Shown here: piece after piece, positions 14,625 to 23,222 of the stretch
Position numbering within the stretch: position 1 is the first letter of the stretch
How the letters are laid out: each line of letters begins with the position of its first letter
Assembly (NCBI GenBank): GCA_963817945.1
Contig: CAWFQH010000005.1
Span: 62,001-126,000, forward strand
Reading direction: 5' to 3'
Origin: VRUE01 sp963817945
GTDB lineage: Bacteria > Actinomycetota > Thermoleophilia > Solirubrobacterales > 70-9
DNA length: 64,000 bases
Position numbers and translations under genes: made by a program
The notes under the pieces: generated by a model
Databases searched by the model: none
What the model was told of the DNA's origin: nothing
Seen by the model: only the letters and a program-made list of their open reading frames with translations

Positions 14625-16525
14625 GTCGAGCCCACCGTCGCCGGAGTCGGTTTCTCGGCCTCGGCCGCTTCGCCGCCCATGATCGCGTGGCGGGCGCCGG
14701 GCACGCCGAACTCGTAGGGACCGCCGACCACACGCGGGATCTCGTCGAAGTTGAAGATCGGCGGCGGCGAGGAGACCTGCCACTCGATCGTCTTCGCCCG
14801 CCAGGGGTTGGCGTCGGCGCGCGGGCCGTACTTCCAGCTGACGACCATGTTGTAGAGGAAGACCAGCTGGGCGGCGCCGAGCATGAAGGCGAAGACGCTG
14901 ATCAGGAGGTTCCAGTCGCCGAACTGGGCGGCGTAGTCAGAGACCCGTCGCGGCATCCCGTCCATCCCCACCCAGTGCATCGGCACGAAGGTGCCCCAGG
15001 TGCCGAGCAGGGTGCCCCAGAAGTGGAAGCGGCCGAGCCGCTCGTCGTACATCCGGCCCGTCATCTTCGGGAACCAGTGGTAGACACCGGCGAAGATCGT
15101 GAAGACCGAGCCGCCGAAGAGCACGAAATGGATGTGGGCGACGATGAAGTAGGTGTCGGAGACGTGGATGTCGATCGGCACCATGCCGAGCATGACGCCG
15201 CTGATGCCGCCAATCGTGAAGGTGACGATGAAGGCAAGCGCGAACAGCATCGCCGTCGAGTAGGTGTGGATCTTGCCGAAGAAGAGGGTCCCCAGCCAGG
15301 AGAAGATCTTGATCCCGGTCGGCACCGCGATCAGCAGGGTCGTGATCATCATCGGCACCCGCAGCCAGCTGAACATGCCGGCGACGAACATGTGGTGCGC
15401 CCAGACCGAGTAGCTGAGGACGACGATCCCGATCAGCGCCAGCGCCATCAACCGGTAACCGAAGATCGGTTTGCGGGCGTGCGTCGAGATGACCTCGGAG
15501 ATGATCCCGAAACCGGGCAGCATCATGATGTAGACGGCCGGGTGCGAGTAGAACCAGAAGATGTGCTGGTAGCTGACGACGTCACCGCCGCCAGCGAACT
15601 CGAAGAACTGGGTGCCGATCGCGCGGTCGAAGAGGACCATGAACTGAACGCCGGCGATGAAGGGCGTCGCGGCAACGACCAGCAGCGAGGTCGAGAGGTT
15701 GGCCCAGACCAGCAGCGGCATGCGCCAGAAGTTCATTCCGGGCGCACGCATGGTGATGATCGTGACCAGGAAGTTGAGCGCGGTCGCGATCGAGGAGGCG
15801 CCGGCGAACTGCACTCCTAAGTTGAAGAAGGACTGGCCTAACGGCGCCCCGGTCGAGAGCGGCGCGTAGCCGGTCCAGCCGGTGTCGAAAGCGCCACCGG
15901 GAGCAAGGAAGCTGCCGATGAAGAGTATGCCGGCGATCGGCAGCATCCAGAAGCTGAGCGCGTTGAGGCGCGGGAATGCCATGTCGGGCGCGCCGATCAT
16001 CAGCGGCAGCACGTAGTTCGCGAGCCCGGCGAAGACCGGGATCACGAAAACGAAGATCATCAGCACGGCGTGGGTGGAGAAGAGGCCGTTGAAGGTCGAG
16101 GCGTCGACGATCTGGGCGCCCGGCTGGGCCAGCTCGGCGCGGATCATCATCGCCATCAGGCCGCCGATAAAGAAGAAGACGAAGGTGGTGACGACGTACT
16201 GGATGCCAATCACCTTGTGGTCGGTGTTGAAGCGGAAGTAGTCGCGCCAGCTGTGGGCGCCGTGCTGGGAGTGGTCCTCGGGAATCGTCGGCATGCCCGC
16301 CGCCCAGCGCAGCCAGTAGTCGAAGCAGCCGAAGCCGGCGAGGAAGCCGAGCGGTCCGGTGACCAGCGGCACGACGATGTGCGGGTAGCCGGTCTGCTCC
16401 GTCTGGAAGATCGGCAGGCCGGAGATCTCGCGCAGGACGACGACGAGGCCAAAGCCAAAGGCCGCCGCCAGCGCCGCACCGAGCGCGCCGCGAATCCAAC
16501 CGGGACGCTTGATCGCAGCCGTCAT
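14621..16525 (-). CDS. ctaD: Cytochrome c oxidase subunit I (A2-type aa3)
   Basis: The 634-residue catalytic subunit reduces oxygen and pumps protons. All metal ligands are present: FSTHAVLMIF (low-spin haem), YSHPAVY (CuB His and cross-linked Tyr; the YS...A variant marks the A2 family without the D-path Glu), AHHMF (CuB pair) and AHIHF (haem a3 and haem a). Two extra N-terminal helices precede the 12-helix core. The ATG at 16525 overlaps the TGA of an 11-codon frame that follows ctaC. It serves as the internal contrast for the ligand-less paralogue at 5541. Confidence 0.96.
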   Translation of the reverse strand: MTAAIKRPGWIRGALGAALAAAFGFGLVVVLREISGLPIFQTEQTGYPHIVVPLVTGPLGFLAGFGCFDYWLRWAAGMPTIPEDHSQHGAHSWRDYFRFNTDHKVIGIQYVVTTFVFFFIGGLMAMMIRAELAQPGAQIVDASTFNGLFSTHAVLMIFVFVIPVFAGLANYVLPLMIGAPDMAFPRLNALSFWMLPIAGILFIGSFLAPGGAFDTGWTGYAPLSTGAPLGQSFFNLGVQFAGASSIATALNFLVTIITMRAPGMNFWRMPLLVWANLSTSLLVVAATPFIAGVQFMVLFDRAIGTQFFEFAGGGDVVSYQHIFWFYSHPAVYIMMLPGFGIISEVISTHARKPIFGYRLMALALIGIVVLSYSVWAHHMFVAGMFSWLRVPMMITTLLIAVPTGIKIFSWLGTLFFGKIHTYSTAMLFALAFIVTFTIGGISGVMLGMVPIDIHVSDTYFIVAHIHFVLFGGSVFTIFAGVYHWFPKMTGRMYDERLGRFHFWGTLLGTWGTFVPMHWVGMDGMPRRVSDYAAQFGDWNLLISVFAFMLGAAQLVFLYNMVVSWKYGPRADANPWRAKTIEWQVSSPPPIFNFDEIPRVVGGPYEFGVPGARHAIMGGEAAEAEKPTPATVGST

Positions 16526-16559
16526 CAGATGATCGACTCCCTGGCCATCTGCTTCTCCA

Positions 16560-17352
16560 TTATGCCCCTCCGGCCCCGACGCCAATCGGGTCGGCGGCGG
16601 TGTCCTGGACGACGGCCTCCATCAGCGGGTCCGGCACTTTCCGCTCCAGGCCATCGACCCATTTGCGGAACTCGGCGGGCGGCTCGACCACGACTTTGGC
16701 CCGCATCGTCGCGTGGCCGAAACCGCAAAGCTCGGTGCAGATCAGCTGGTAGGTCCCGGGCTTGTCCGGCGTCACGATCGCCGTCGTCGTTATCCCCGGG
16801 ACGTTGTCCTTCTTGATCCGCCACTCGGGCACCCAGAAGGAGTGGATGACGTCGAGGGCGTGCATCTTGAAGTGGACCTGGCGGTCGACCGGGACGTGCA
16901 GCTCGCCCTCTGACCAGGCCTCGTCCTTGCCCGGGTAGCCGAAGCTCCAGGCGAACTGCTGCGAGAAGACCTGCGACCGTGAGCGGGTTCTCGGCCGGCT
17001 CCTCGATCTCGTCGAGGACGGCCCAGCTGTAGCCGGCGCCGAAGAGGACGATGATCGTCGGGATCACGGTCCAGGCGACCTCGAGCCGCGTGTTGCCGTG
17101 GATCGGCTCGCCGTCGGACTCGTCGCCCGGCTTGGCTTTGAACTTCCACAGCGCGTAGAAGAGCATCACCATGACCAGCGAGAAGACGAAGGCCGAGAGG
17201 ACGATCATCACGTCGAGCAGCGTGTCGATCGGCCCAGCCGCGGTGGAGGCCCCCTGGCCATTCCAATTGATCGGCACCATGATCAACGAGATCACCGCCG
17301 TCAACGCAAGCGTGGCGGCGAGCATCTTCGCTATCGGGAGGCGGCCCAACAT
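16560..17352 (-). CDS. ctaC: Cytochrome c oxidase subunit II, frameshifted
   Basis: Subunit II receives electrons from cytochrome c at CuA. The N-terminal frame gives two helices and an AWTVIPTIIVLFGAGY segment up to ENPLTV. The frame then has to shift by one base near 16972 to continue VFSQQFAWSFGYPGKDEAW and HALDVIHSFWVPEW. The CuA site is complete: CTELCGFGHATM. An extra C inside GCAG (for GAG) explains the break. The repaired protein is about 263 residues. Because ctaD and ctaE are intact, a real knockout seems unlikely and a sequence error is favoured. Confidence 0.85.
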
Positions 17353-17364
17353 CGGCGGGCGGGC

Positions 17365-17370
17365 ATTCTA
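17365..17370 (-). promoter_or_regulatory. Possible -10 box (TAGAAT) for the cta operon
   Basis: Read on the minus strand, TAGAATGCCC ends 8 bases before the ctaC ATG (17352). The same decamer is upstream of the DUF1802 gene. If used, the leader would be only a few bases. No good -35 is visible. Confidence 0.3.
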
Positions 17371-17431
17371 TTGAAGCGGCGGCGGGAGGCTTTTAGCCTC
17401 AAATGACGCCCGGCACAAAGGCCGCCTGAGG

Positions 17432-18781
17432 CTACTCGGGTGCGGGAAGCTCGTCGAGGCGGCCGGCCGAGGCGGCCAGCATCCCGCGCGCCACGCCCTC
17501 CCAGCTCCAGAGCCGCTGCGAGGTGGAAACCAGTGCCTCGCGGGCGGCGGCGCGCTCGACCTCGGGGAGGCGCAACCAGGCGTCAAGACGCTCGGCGATC
17601 GCCTCGATGGCGCCGATCTCGACCGGGAACGAGGTCAGTCGGGCGACATCGGGTGGCAGCGCCGCCGCCAGCTCGCGCGAGACCTCGCGCATGCCGGAGT
17701 GCCCGGCGGAGATCGGCAGCGCCCCGCAGGCGGCGGCCTCGGCGGCGACCATCCCGAAAGCCTCGGGAAAGGTGCTCGGCATGACCAGCACCTCGGCATC
17801 GGGGAGCAGCTCGGCCACCTCGTCGTGCTCGAGCCGGCCGACGAACTCGACCGAGTCGGCGAGGCCGCGTGCCGCCTCGACGTAGCCGGCGGGCGGATCG
17901 GCCAGGAAGGCCGAGAGGATCGGCAGCGGCTCGTCTTCCCCGCCCTCGAGCCCGCGACCAAGCCGTGCCACCTCCCGCGCGTCGTCGAGATCGCCGGCGT
18001 CCAGGGCCACCAGCAACCGCCTCAGTCCCTGCTCGTACTCGCCGTAGCCCGCGACCTGCAGCCGCGCCTTGGGGTGCTTCGCGACGACCAACGGCCACGC
18101 CGCCAGCAGGAGATCGACCCCCTTGGACACGATGAACTTGCCGACGAACACCACCCGCGGACCCCTCCGAGCGTCGGGGCCCGCGGGCCGGAAACGCTCG
18201 ATGTCTACGCCAGGAGGACCAAGCCTGGTCTTCGCCTCAAGGCCAGGCACTTCCGGCAGCGCCGCCCACAGCGACTCGGCGGTATGGCGCGAGCCGACGA
18301 GGACGCAACTGGCCGCGCGCATGCCCTCTTCGGCATAGGGGAGGAAGCGCGGGTGCGGTTTGACCGTGTACTCGAGCGCGGAGCCGTGGATCTTGGCGGC
18401 AAAGGAGCCAACGCCGGCGCGGGCCAGGATTGCGGGTCCCATCACCAGATGGCCTGCCAGCGCGGCGTCGAAACCGCCAACAGACTCCGAGACCTGCCGG
18501 ACCGCATCGACGTTGGTGTCGATGTAGCGCTGCAGCTCCTCCTCGGTTAGTTCCGGGAATGCCTTGACCTCGAAGCCCTCGTACGGGTCTTTGACATAGA
18601 CGGGAAGCAGGCCGTGGATGTCGGGATTGTGGATCTCGACGCCGTCCAGCTTCACCTGTCGGTCCTGGCAGAGCAAATGGATTTCGTGCCCGAGCCGGGC
18701 CAGCGCCGTCGCCAGATTGGTCGAGTAGATGTTGCTGCCGGTGCCGCGCAGCATGTAGCCGTGGAAGAGCAGAACCCGCAT
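17432..18781 (-). CDS. Glycosyltransferase family 4 protein
   Basis: The 449-residue GT-B enzyme has the N-terminal MRVLLFHGYMLRGTGSNIY, nucleotide-sugar loop VVFVGKFIVSKGVDLLLAAW (~260-280) and the C-terminal MPSTFPEAFGMVAAEAAACG (E-x7-E type). It contains an insertion (DDAREVARLGRGLEGGEDE) in the second domain. The sugar and acceptor cannot be told from sequence. ATG 18781 was chosen because the upstream in-frame stretch is antisense to the divergent Zn-ribbon gene. Confidence 0.9.
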   Translation of the reverse strand: MRVLLFHGYMLRGTGSNIYSTNLATALARLGHEIHLLCQDRQVKLDGVEIHNPDIHGLLPVYVKDPYEGFEVKAFPELTEEELQRYIDTNVDAVRQVSESVGGFDAALAGHLVMGPAILARAGVGSFAAKIHGSALEYTVKPHPRFLPYAEEGMRAASCVLVGSRHTAESLWAALPEVPGLEAKTRLGPPGVDIERFRPAGPDARRGPRVVFVGKFIVSKGVDLLLAAWPLVVAKHPKARLQVAGYGEYEQGLRRLLVALDAGDLDDAREVARLGRGLEGGEDEPLPILSAFLADPPAGYVEAARGLADSVEFVGRLEHDEVAELLPDAEVLVMPSTFPEAFGMVAAEAAACGALPISAGHSGMREVSRELAAALPPDVARLTSFPVEIGAIEAIAERLDAWLRLPEVERAAAREALVSTSQRLWSWEGVARGMLAASAGRLDELPAPE

Positions 18782-18801
18782 CGGTTCCGCGCAAGCTATT
18801 A

Positions 18802-19077
18802 GTGTTCGCGGCCGTGAACGCGAAGCAGCTCTACCGGATGCGTGCCCCGGCCTCCGGCCGCGAGGCCCTCGCCCCCGCCGAGCCCGGCTCGGTCTACCTC
18901 GACCGCGAGACCGGCGAGGAGATGGAGCCGGTGGCAATGGTCCTCCCCCTCGCCCCCTCCGACTCAGCCCTGCCGCGCACCCCCGAGAACCTGCGCGCCT
19001 GCCGCCGCTGCGACCAGCTGATCGGCCTCGACGTCAGCGATTGCCCCTACTGCGGCCTCCGCCAAGAAGCGCTCTAG
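18802..19077 (+). CDS. Small zinc-ribbon protein
   Basis: The 91-residue protein ends in a CxxC...CxxC ribbon (CRRCDQL, DCPYCG), probably binding one zinc. The rest is Pro/Ala-rich with a conserved-looking YLDRETGEEMEPV. The start may be GTG 18814 (MNAKQLYRM), since TATTAG at 18796-18801 could be a -10 box. It is divergent from the glycosyltransferase. Function unknown. Confidence 0.6.
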   Translation: MFAAVNAKQLYRMRAPASGREALAPAEPGSVYLDRETGEEMEPVAMVLPLAPSDSALPRTPENLRACRRCDQLIGLDVSDCPYCGLRQEAL

Positions 19078-19283
19078 GACTTTTTCCGCGGCGCCGAGCT
19101 GCGTTCTTCGCGCCAGAGCTCGAAGCCCTCTGGTCCGAGACGAATGCCTATGGCTATGGCGAGGAAGCCGATCAAGATCAGCTGCGTTGCTCCCGCACCG
19201 GCACCTGTGATTGCTACGACGACCACCGTGAGCGTCACGACGATCGCCACGGTAGTGAGATCGCTTCGGACAGAACGTTTCAT
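19074..19283 (-). CDS. Small membrane protein
   Basis: 69 residues with two hydrophobic helices (LTTVAIVVTLTVVVVAIT, LILIGFLAIAIGIRLG) and a charged C-terminus (WREERSSAPRKKS). The ATG overlaps the stop of the next upstream gene as TATGA, so the two are coupled. Its end overlaps the stop of the convergent Zn-ribbon gene by 4 bases. Function unknown. Confidence 0.6.
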   Translation of the reverse strand: MKRSVRSDLTTVAIVVTLTVVVVAITGAGAGATQLILIGFLAIAIGIRLGPEGFELWREERSSAPRKKS

Positions 19284-19534
19284 ACCCGGGAGACTACCTG
19301 AGCCAACAGCGCGACGAGGTAGAGAGCGGCTCCGGCGCAGAAGCCCAGGAAAAGACCCCACCGGACCGCTTCGTCGCGCCTCTCCTCGGTAGCCATCGTG
19401 AAAGCGACCCCAGCCAGCACGGTCCCGGTCGTGGCCGTCATGACCGGCAATCCGAGACCAATCGTGTCCGGCCACGGATCTTCCACCCGCGGCAAGAGTG
19501 CGAGAACAAGCAGCCAAGGAATGATCGGCCCCAT
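19280..19534 (-). CDS. Small membrane protein
   Basis: 84 residues with three hydrophobic segments (IIPWLLVLALLP, TATTGTVLAGVAFTMA, GLFLGFCAGAALYLVALLAQV). It is the first gene of a two-gene operon of tiny membrane proteins. The shared 20-base motif (19560-19580) lies 25 bases upstream. Function unknown. Confidence 0.6.
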   Translation of the reverse strand: MGPIIPWLLVLALLPRVEDPWPDTIGLGLPVMTATTGTVLAGVAFTMATEERRDEAVRWGLFLGFCAGAALYLVALLAQVVSRV

Positions 19535-19559
19535 GCCCCGACCCTGACCGGAGCCGACG

Positions 19560-19580
19560 CACGCGTGGCGCGCTGAATGT
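19560..19580 (-). promoter_or_regulatory. Conserved 20-base upstream motif, copy 2
   Basis: ACGCGTGGCGCGCTGAATGT differs at one base from 11240-11259 and has nearly the same distance to the downstream minus-strand start codon. It is probably a shared promoter element or regulator site. Confidence 0.5.
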
Positions 19581-19650
19581 AAAACCTTCCGCCCAGCTCC
19601 GCGAATTCTTTATGGCATCGATCGCTCGGGTCTTGCCGTAGGGGGATGGA

Positions 19651-19784
19651 CCGCCAGACCGGCGTCGGGTACTCCTCCGAACGTTTTGCGCGGGAGGAGA
19701 GGAGCTCGTGGAGGCGTCAGCAGCAACCCCTCTCCATCGACGAGTTGCGAGTGAGGAGGAGTGCCCGACGCCGGTCCGCTGGCT
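19651..19784. repeat. Long imperfect inverted repeat in an intergenic gap
   Basis: Bases 19657-19678 and 19755-19776 are reverse complements at 21 of 22 positions, and the outer bases CGCCAG/CTGGCG extend the pairing. The 76-base spacer contains GGAGAGG and CCTCTCC, so further pairing is possible. It lies just past the stop of the secreted-protein gene (19795). A transcript stem, terminator-like structure or miniature element are all possible. No gene is seen between 19535 and 19794. Confidence 0.55.
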
Positions 19785-19794
19785 GGCGCGACGC

Positions 19795-20568
19795 CTACGG
19801 CTGCTGAACGACGGTGGCCGTGTAGAGCAGCCGCGCGTTGGAGTAGTAGCACCCATACGTCTTCGTTTTGCCCACACCCTGCTGAGGCCGCCCCGTCTGA
19901 ATGTCTTCTTTGGAGGAGCAGTGGTCCGGTTTGCGGCTGCCGCGCCAGGTGTTGTCGTCTTCGACGTTGAAGGCGAACATCGGCGCCCAGGTCGGGATCG
20001 TCAGCGCGACGACCTGTCCTTTGAGGACCGAGAGCGGGTGGTCGAGGGCGAAGATCACGGTGCTGCCGAAGTAGCGGTTCAGCGTCTGCAGCGGGCTCTG
20101 GCGGACGAGGGTGTATTCGGGCGGTTTGGAGTCCTCCACGGGGCGCAGAACGCCGATCCGGGCCTGCGACGGTTTGCCGAGGAATTCGTTGAAGAAGCCA
20201 ACCTCGTCGGTCGTTTTGGCCGAGTCGACCCGCGAGGGGCGCGCGAGGGTGATCGACCAGGCGATGATTTTGCCGTCGAAGGGCACCTCGTAAGGACGGG
20301 GCACGCCGCCAGCGATTGCCTGGAAGCCGGTGACGTGGCCCTCGACGCGGCAGGGAACGACCTCGACGTTGTTGACGATTTTGCCGGGGCAGGACGGCGG
20401 CGGGGTGGAATCGGTGCGCCCGAGGACGACGACACGGGCCGGGGCCGATTCCGCATCCCCGGGCCAGGCCGTGGCGACGACCGCCGCCAGCAGACAGCCG
20501 AAGAGCGCCGCGACGAGGGCGCGGGTACGGCGCGAGGTGATTTCGCCTGCTCTCAACAAGATTCTCAA
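19795..20568 (-). CDS. Secreted protein of unknown function
   Basis: About 257 residues with an N-terminal signal (TRALVAALFGCLLAAVVATAWP, cleavage probably after AESAPA) and a beta-rich mature part. There are four cysteines in the mature protein, including SCPGK, VPCRVEG and DHCSSK. Start codons are only TTG (20568, 20559 or 20556). No recognised domain. Downstream is the 19651-19784 inverted repeat. Confidence 0.6.
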   Translation of the reverse strand: MRILLRAGEITSRRTRALVAALFGCLLAAVVATAWPGDAESAPARVVVLGRTDSTPPPSCPGKIVNNVEVVPCRVEGHVTGFQAIAGGVPRPYEVPFDGKIIAWSITLARPSRVDSAKTTDEVGFFNEFLGKPSQARIGVLRPVEDSKPPEYTLVRQSPLQTLNRYFGSTVIFALDHPLSVLKGQVVALTIPTWAPMFAFNVEDDNTWRGSRKPDHCSSKEDIQTGRPQQGVGKTKTYGCYYSNARLLYTATVVQQP

Positions 20569-20683
20569 TCTGCAACCCGCTCCCGGTGGGGTGGTTGCGG
20601 CCCGGATTCTGCCGTTGGGCCGGGGTTGATGGCGCTTTCTGGGCGGAATGCACGATCCCTCCCCGATAGGGTTGCCTGACGAA

Positions 20684-20881
20684 ATGGACGTTTCCGACCG
20701 CAGCGACGATTTCATCCCCACCGGCCTCGCCTCGCTGGGCATCGAGGCGGACGAGACCGAGCTGGCGATAATCGCAGCCGTGCACCAGATCTTCTGGCCC
20801 CCGATCCAGGGCCTGCTCGCACTCGATCTGGGCGACGTCGAGCCGGAGCGCAACCCGGACCTCTCGCGAGCGCCGCGGTGA
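20684..20881 (+). CDS. AtzG-like small protein, amidase partner
   Basis: The 65-residue helical protein starts MDVSDRSDDFIPTGLASLGI. Its stop overlaps the amidase GTG (GTGA). AtzG-type (DUF4089-like) proteins of similar size pair with AtzE-type amidases and stabilise them, and the D/E-rich ELAIIAAVHQIFWPPIQGLL followed by ERNPDLSRAP fits that pattern. The call rests on size, helical pattern and coupling, not on a strong motif. Confidence 0.5.
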   Translation: MDVSDRSDDFIPTGLASLGIEADETELAIIAAVHQIFWPPIQGLLALDLGDVEPERNPDLSRAPR

Positions 20882-22251
20882 GCGCCGCGCTCGACCTCCC
20901 GCTGCGCGAGCAAGCGGCCGCGATCGCCGCCGGCGACGTCGACGCCGGCGAGCTGCTCGACGCGAGTCTGGAGCGGATCGAGCAGCGCAACCCCGCGATC
21001 AACGCGGTGGTCGAGACCTTCCCGGAGCGCTCGCGCGAGATGCTCGCCGCTGCGCCGCGCGGACCCCTCTACGGGGTGCCCGTCGTAGTCAAGGACGAGT
21101 GGCCGCTGCCCTGGCGGGCGCAGCGCTTCGGTGCCGCCGAGCTGATGCGGCCGACCGCCCCGGGCGAGTCCGGTCCCTACCGCGCCCTGCGCGACGCCGG
21201 CGCGGTTGTCGTCGGGGTCGGCAACATGCACGAGCTGGGCGCCGGCAGCACCGGCAACGTCTCCGTCTACGGGCCCTGCCGCAACCCGTGGGACACCGAG
21301 CGCTGCCCCGGCGGGTCTTCAAGCGGGCCGGCATCGTCGGTCGCCGCGCAACTCGTCGCCGGGGCCGTTGGCGCCGACGGCCTCGGCTCGGTCCGCTTCC
21401 CGGCCGCCTATTGCGGGCTGACCGGCCTCAAGCCGACCTTCGCCCGCTCGGCGATGGACGGGCATCACCTGGCGCCGGTCACCGACCTGATCGTCTCCGG
21501 ACCCCTCTGCGCCGACGCCGCCGACTGCCGCCTGCTCGGCTCGGTCCTGTGCGGCGAAGAGCTGACCGCCGGCGACGCGTCCGGCCTGCGCATCGGCGTC
21601 GTCCGCGATCCGGTCTCCGAAGACGTAACGGCGGAGGTCCGCGAGGCCTGCGAGGCCGCAATCGATGCGCTGCGCGCAGACACCGGTGGCGAGGTGCGCG
21701 AGATCGTCCTGCCGGATCTCGTCCCGGCGACCCTCGCCGCCATTCTGCTGATCAACGCCGAGGGCCTGGAGGGGACGACGCCCCAACAGTTCAACGAGAT
21801 GCACTCGGACCTGAGCCCGCTCGCCCGCGCCGTCCTCAAGTACCGCCTGCTGCTGCCGGCGCCGGCGCTGGTCCAGGCCGGGCGCCTTCGCACGCTGATG
21901 CGCCGCCGCCTAACCGAGCTGTTCGAGCAGGTCGACGTGATCGCCTGGCCAACCGTGCCGGCTCCGGCACCGCCGCTCGACTCACCGATGGTCGAGCTGC
22001 CCTCGGGAGCCCACAGCGCGGACCAGGCCAACGTGCGCGGCGCCGCCCTCGCCAACCTGACCGGAATCCCCTCGATCAGCGTCCCGGTCGGACTCGGCGC
22101 CGAGGGTTTGCCGCTGGCGCTGCAGCTGCAGGCTGCCTGGGGGCGCGACGAGCTGCTGCTCGACGCTGCGGAGGCGCTGGAGCGGGCCAACGGGCGCCGC
22201 TGGGTGGAGTCGAAGCCGCCGCTGGCCGAGGCCGAGCCGACGGGGGCATAG
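20878..22251 (+). CDS. Amidase signature family enzyme
   Basis: The 457-residue cytoplasmic hydrolase has the Ser-cisSer-Lys triad: VVVKDEW (Lys ~71), CPGGSSSGPASSVA (cis-Ser) and GLGSVRFPAAYCG (nucleophile Ser; usually GGSIR). The coupled AtzG-like protein points to an AtzE-type ureido or amide hydrolase. A GatA role is unlikely because no GatB or GatC is nearby and the sequence is divergent. Substrate unknown. Starts with GTG. Confidence 0.85.
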   Translation: MSAALDLPLREQAAAIAAGDVDAGELLDASLERIEQRNPAINAVVETFPERSREMLAAAPRGPLYGVPVVVKDEWPLPWRAQRFGAAELMRPTAPGESGPYRALRDAGAVVVGVGNMHELGAGSTGNVSVYGPCRNPWDTERCPGGSSSGPASSVAAQLVAGAVGADGLGSVRFPAAYCGLTGLKPTFARSAMDGHHLAPVTDLIVSGPLCADAADCRLLGSVLCGEELTAGDASGLRIGVVRDPVSEDVTAEVREACEAAIDALRADTGGEVREIVLPDLVPATLAAILLINAEGLEGTTPQQFNEMHSDLSPLARAVLKYRLLLPAPALVQAGRLRTLMRRRLTELFEQVDVIAWPTVPAPAPPLDSPMVELPSGAHSADQANVRGAALANLTGIPSISVPVGLGAEGLPLALQLQAAWGRDELLLDAAEALERANGRRWVESKPPLAEAEPTGA

Positions 22252-22253
22252 CA

Positions 22254-23222
22254 GTGCGCGCGATCGTCGTCGAAGGCCTCGAACGCGCCTTCGAGGAGGT
22301 GCGAGCGGTCCAAGGCGTCGACCTGCAGGTCGAGGAGGGGGAAATCTACGGCTTCCTCGGACCCAACGGCGCCGGCAAGACGACGACCGTGCGGATGCTG
22401 ACCACCCTGCTGCTGCCGACCGGCGGCAGCGCCACCGTCGCCGGGCACGACGTGGTCGGCGAAGCGCGCGCGGTGCGCGCCTCAATCGGCGTCGCCCTGC
22501 AGGAGGCGGCCCTCGACCCGCTGATGACCGGGCGCGAGCTGATCCGGCTGCAGGCGACGCTGCAGGGACTGCCCAACGCTGAGGGACGGCATCGGGCCGA
22601 CGAGCTGCTGGAGCGGGTAGACCTGGTTGCCGCCGCGGACAGGCGCGTCGGCACGTACTCGGGAGGCATGCAGCGTCGCCTCGACCTCGCCGCGGCGCTT
22701 GTGCACCGACCGCGGGTTCTCTTCCTCGATGAGCCGACCACCGGACTCGATCCGGTCAGCCGCAAGACGATCTGGGAAGAGGTGCGCGAGCTGAACGACG
22801 ACGGCACCACGGTCTTCCTCACCACCCAGTACCTGGAGGAGGCGGACCAGCTTGCTGACAACGTCTCGATCATCGACCGCGGCAGGCTCGTCGCCGAAGG
22901 GACGCCGGAGTCGCTGAAGGCGGAAATCGGCAACCCGCACATCCAGCTGCAGCTCGAGGAGGGCTCGATCACGAAGGCGGAGGAGATCTGCGCCGGGATC
23001 GGCAAGCTGATGCCGCCCAAGGACGGCCGCACGGTCCTGCTCGAAGTCGCGCACGGTGCCGCCGACATCCCGCGGGTCGTGCGGGCGCTCGACGAGGCGG
23101 GCATCGGGGTCGCCTCGCTGGAGCTGGTCCAGCCGACGCTCGACGACGTCTTCGTCACCAAGACGGGACACCACCTCGAGCAGGACGAGGAGCTCGGTGA
23201 GGAGGAGCCGGCGCCAGCGTGA
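22254..23222 (+). CDS. ABC-2 exporter ATP-binding protein (DrrA-like)
   Basis: The 322-residue ATPase has Walker A GPNGAGKTTT (~36-45), signature TYSGGMQRR (~138-146), Walker B VLFLDEPTTGLD (~158-169) and a C-terminal extension typical of drug and polyketide exporters (DrrA/NodI type). The start is GTG 22254, two bases after the amidase stop. It overlaps the first permease gene by 4 bases (GTGA). The exported compound is unknown. Confidence 0.92.
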   Translation: MRAIVVEGLERAFEEVRAVQGVDLQVEEGEIYGFLGPNGAGKTTTVRMLTTLLLPTGGSATVAGHDVVGEARAVRASIGVALQEAALDPLMTGRELIRLQATLQGLPNAEGRHRADELLERVDLVAAADRRVGTYSGGMQRRLDLAAALVHRPRVLFLDEPTTGLDPVSRKTIWEEVRELNDDGTTVFLTTQYLEEADQLADNVSIIDRGRLVAEGTPESLKAEIGNPHIQLQLEEGSITKAEEICAGIGKLMPPKDGRTVLLEVAHGAADIPRVVRALDEAGIGVASLELVQPTLDDVFVTKTGHHLEQDEELGEEEPAPA

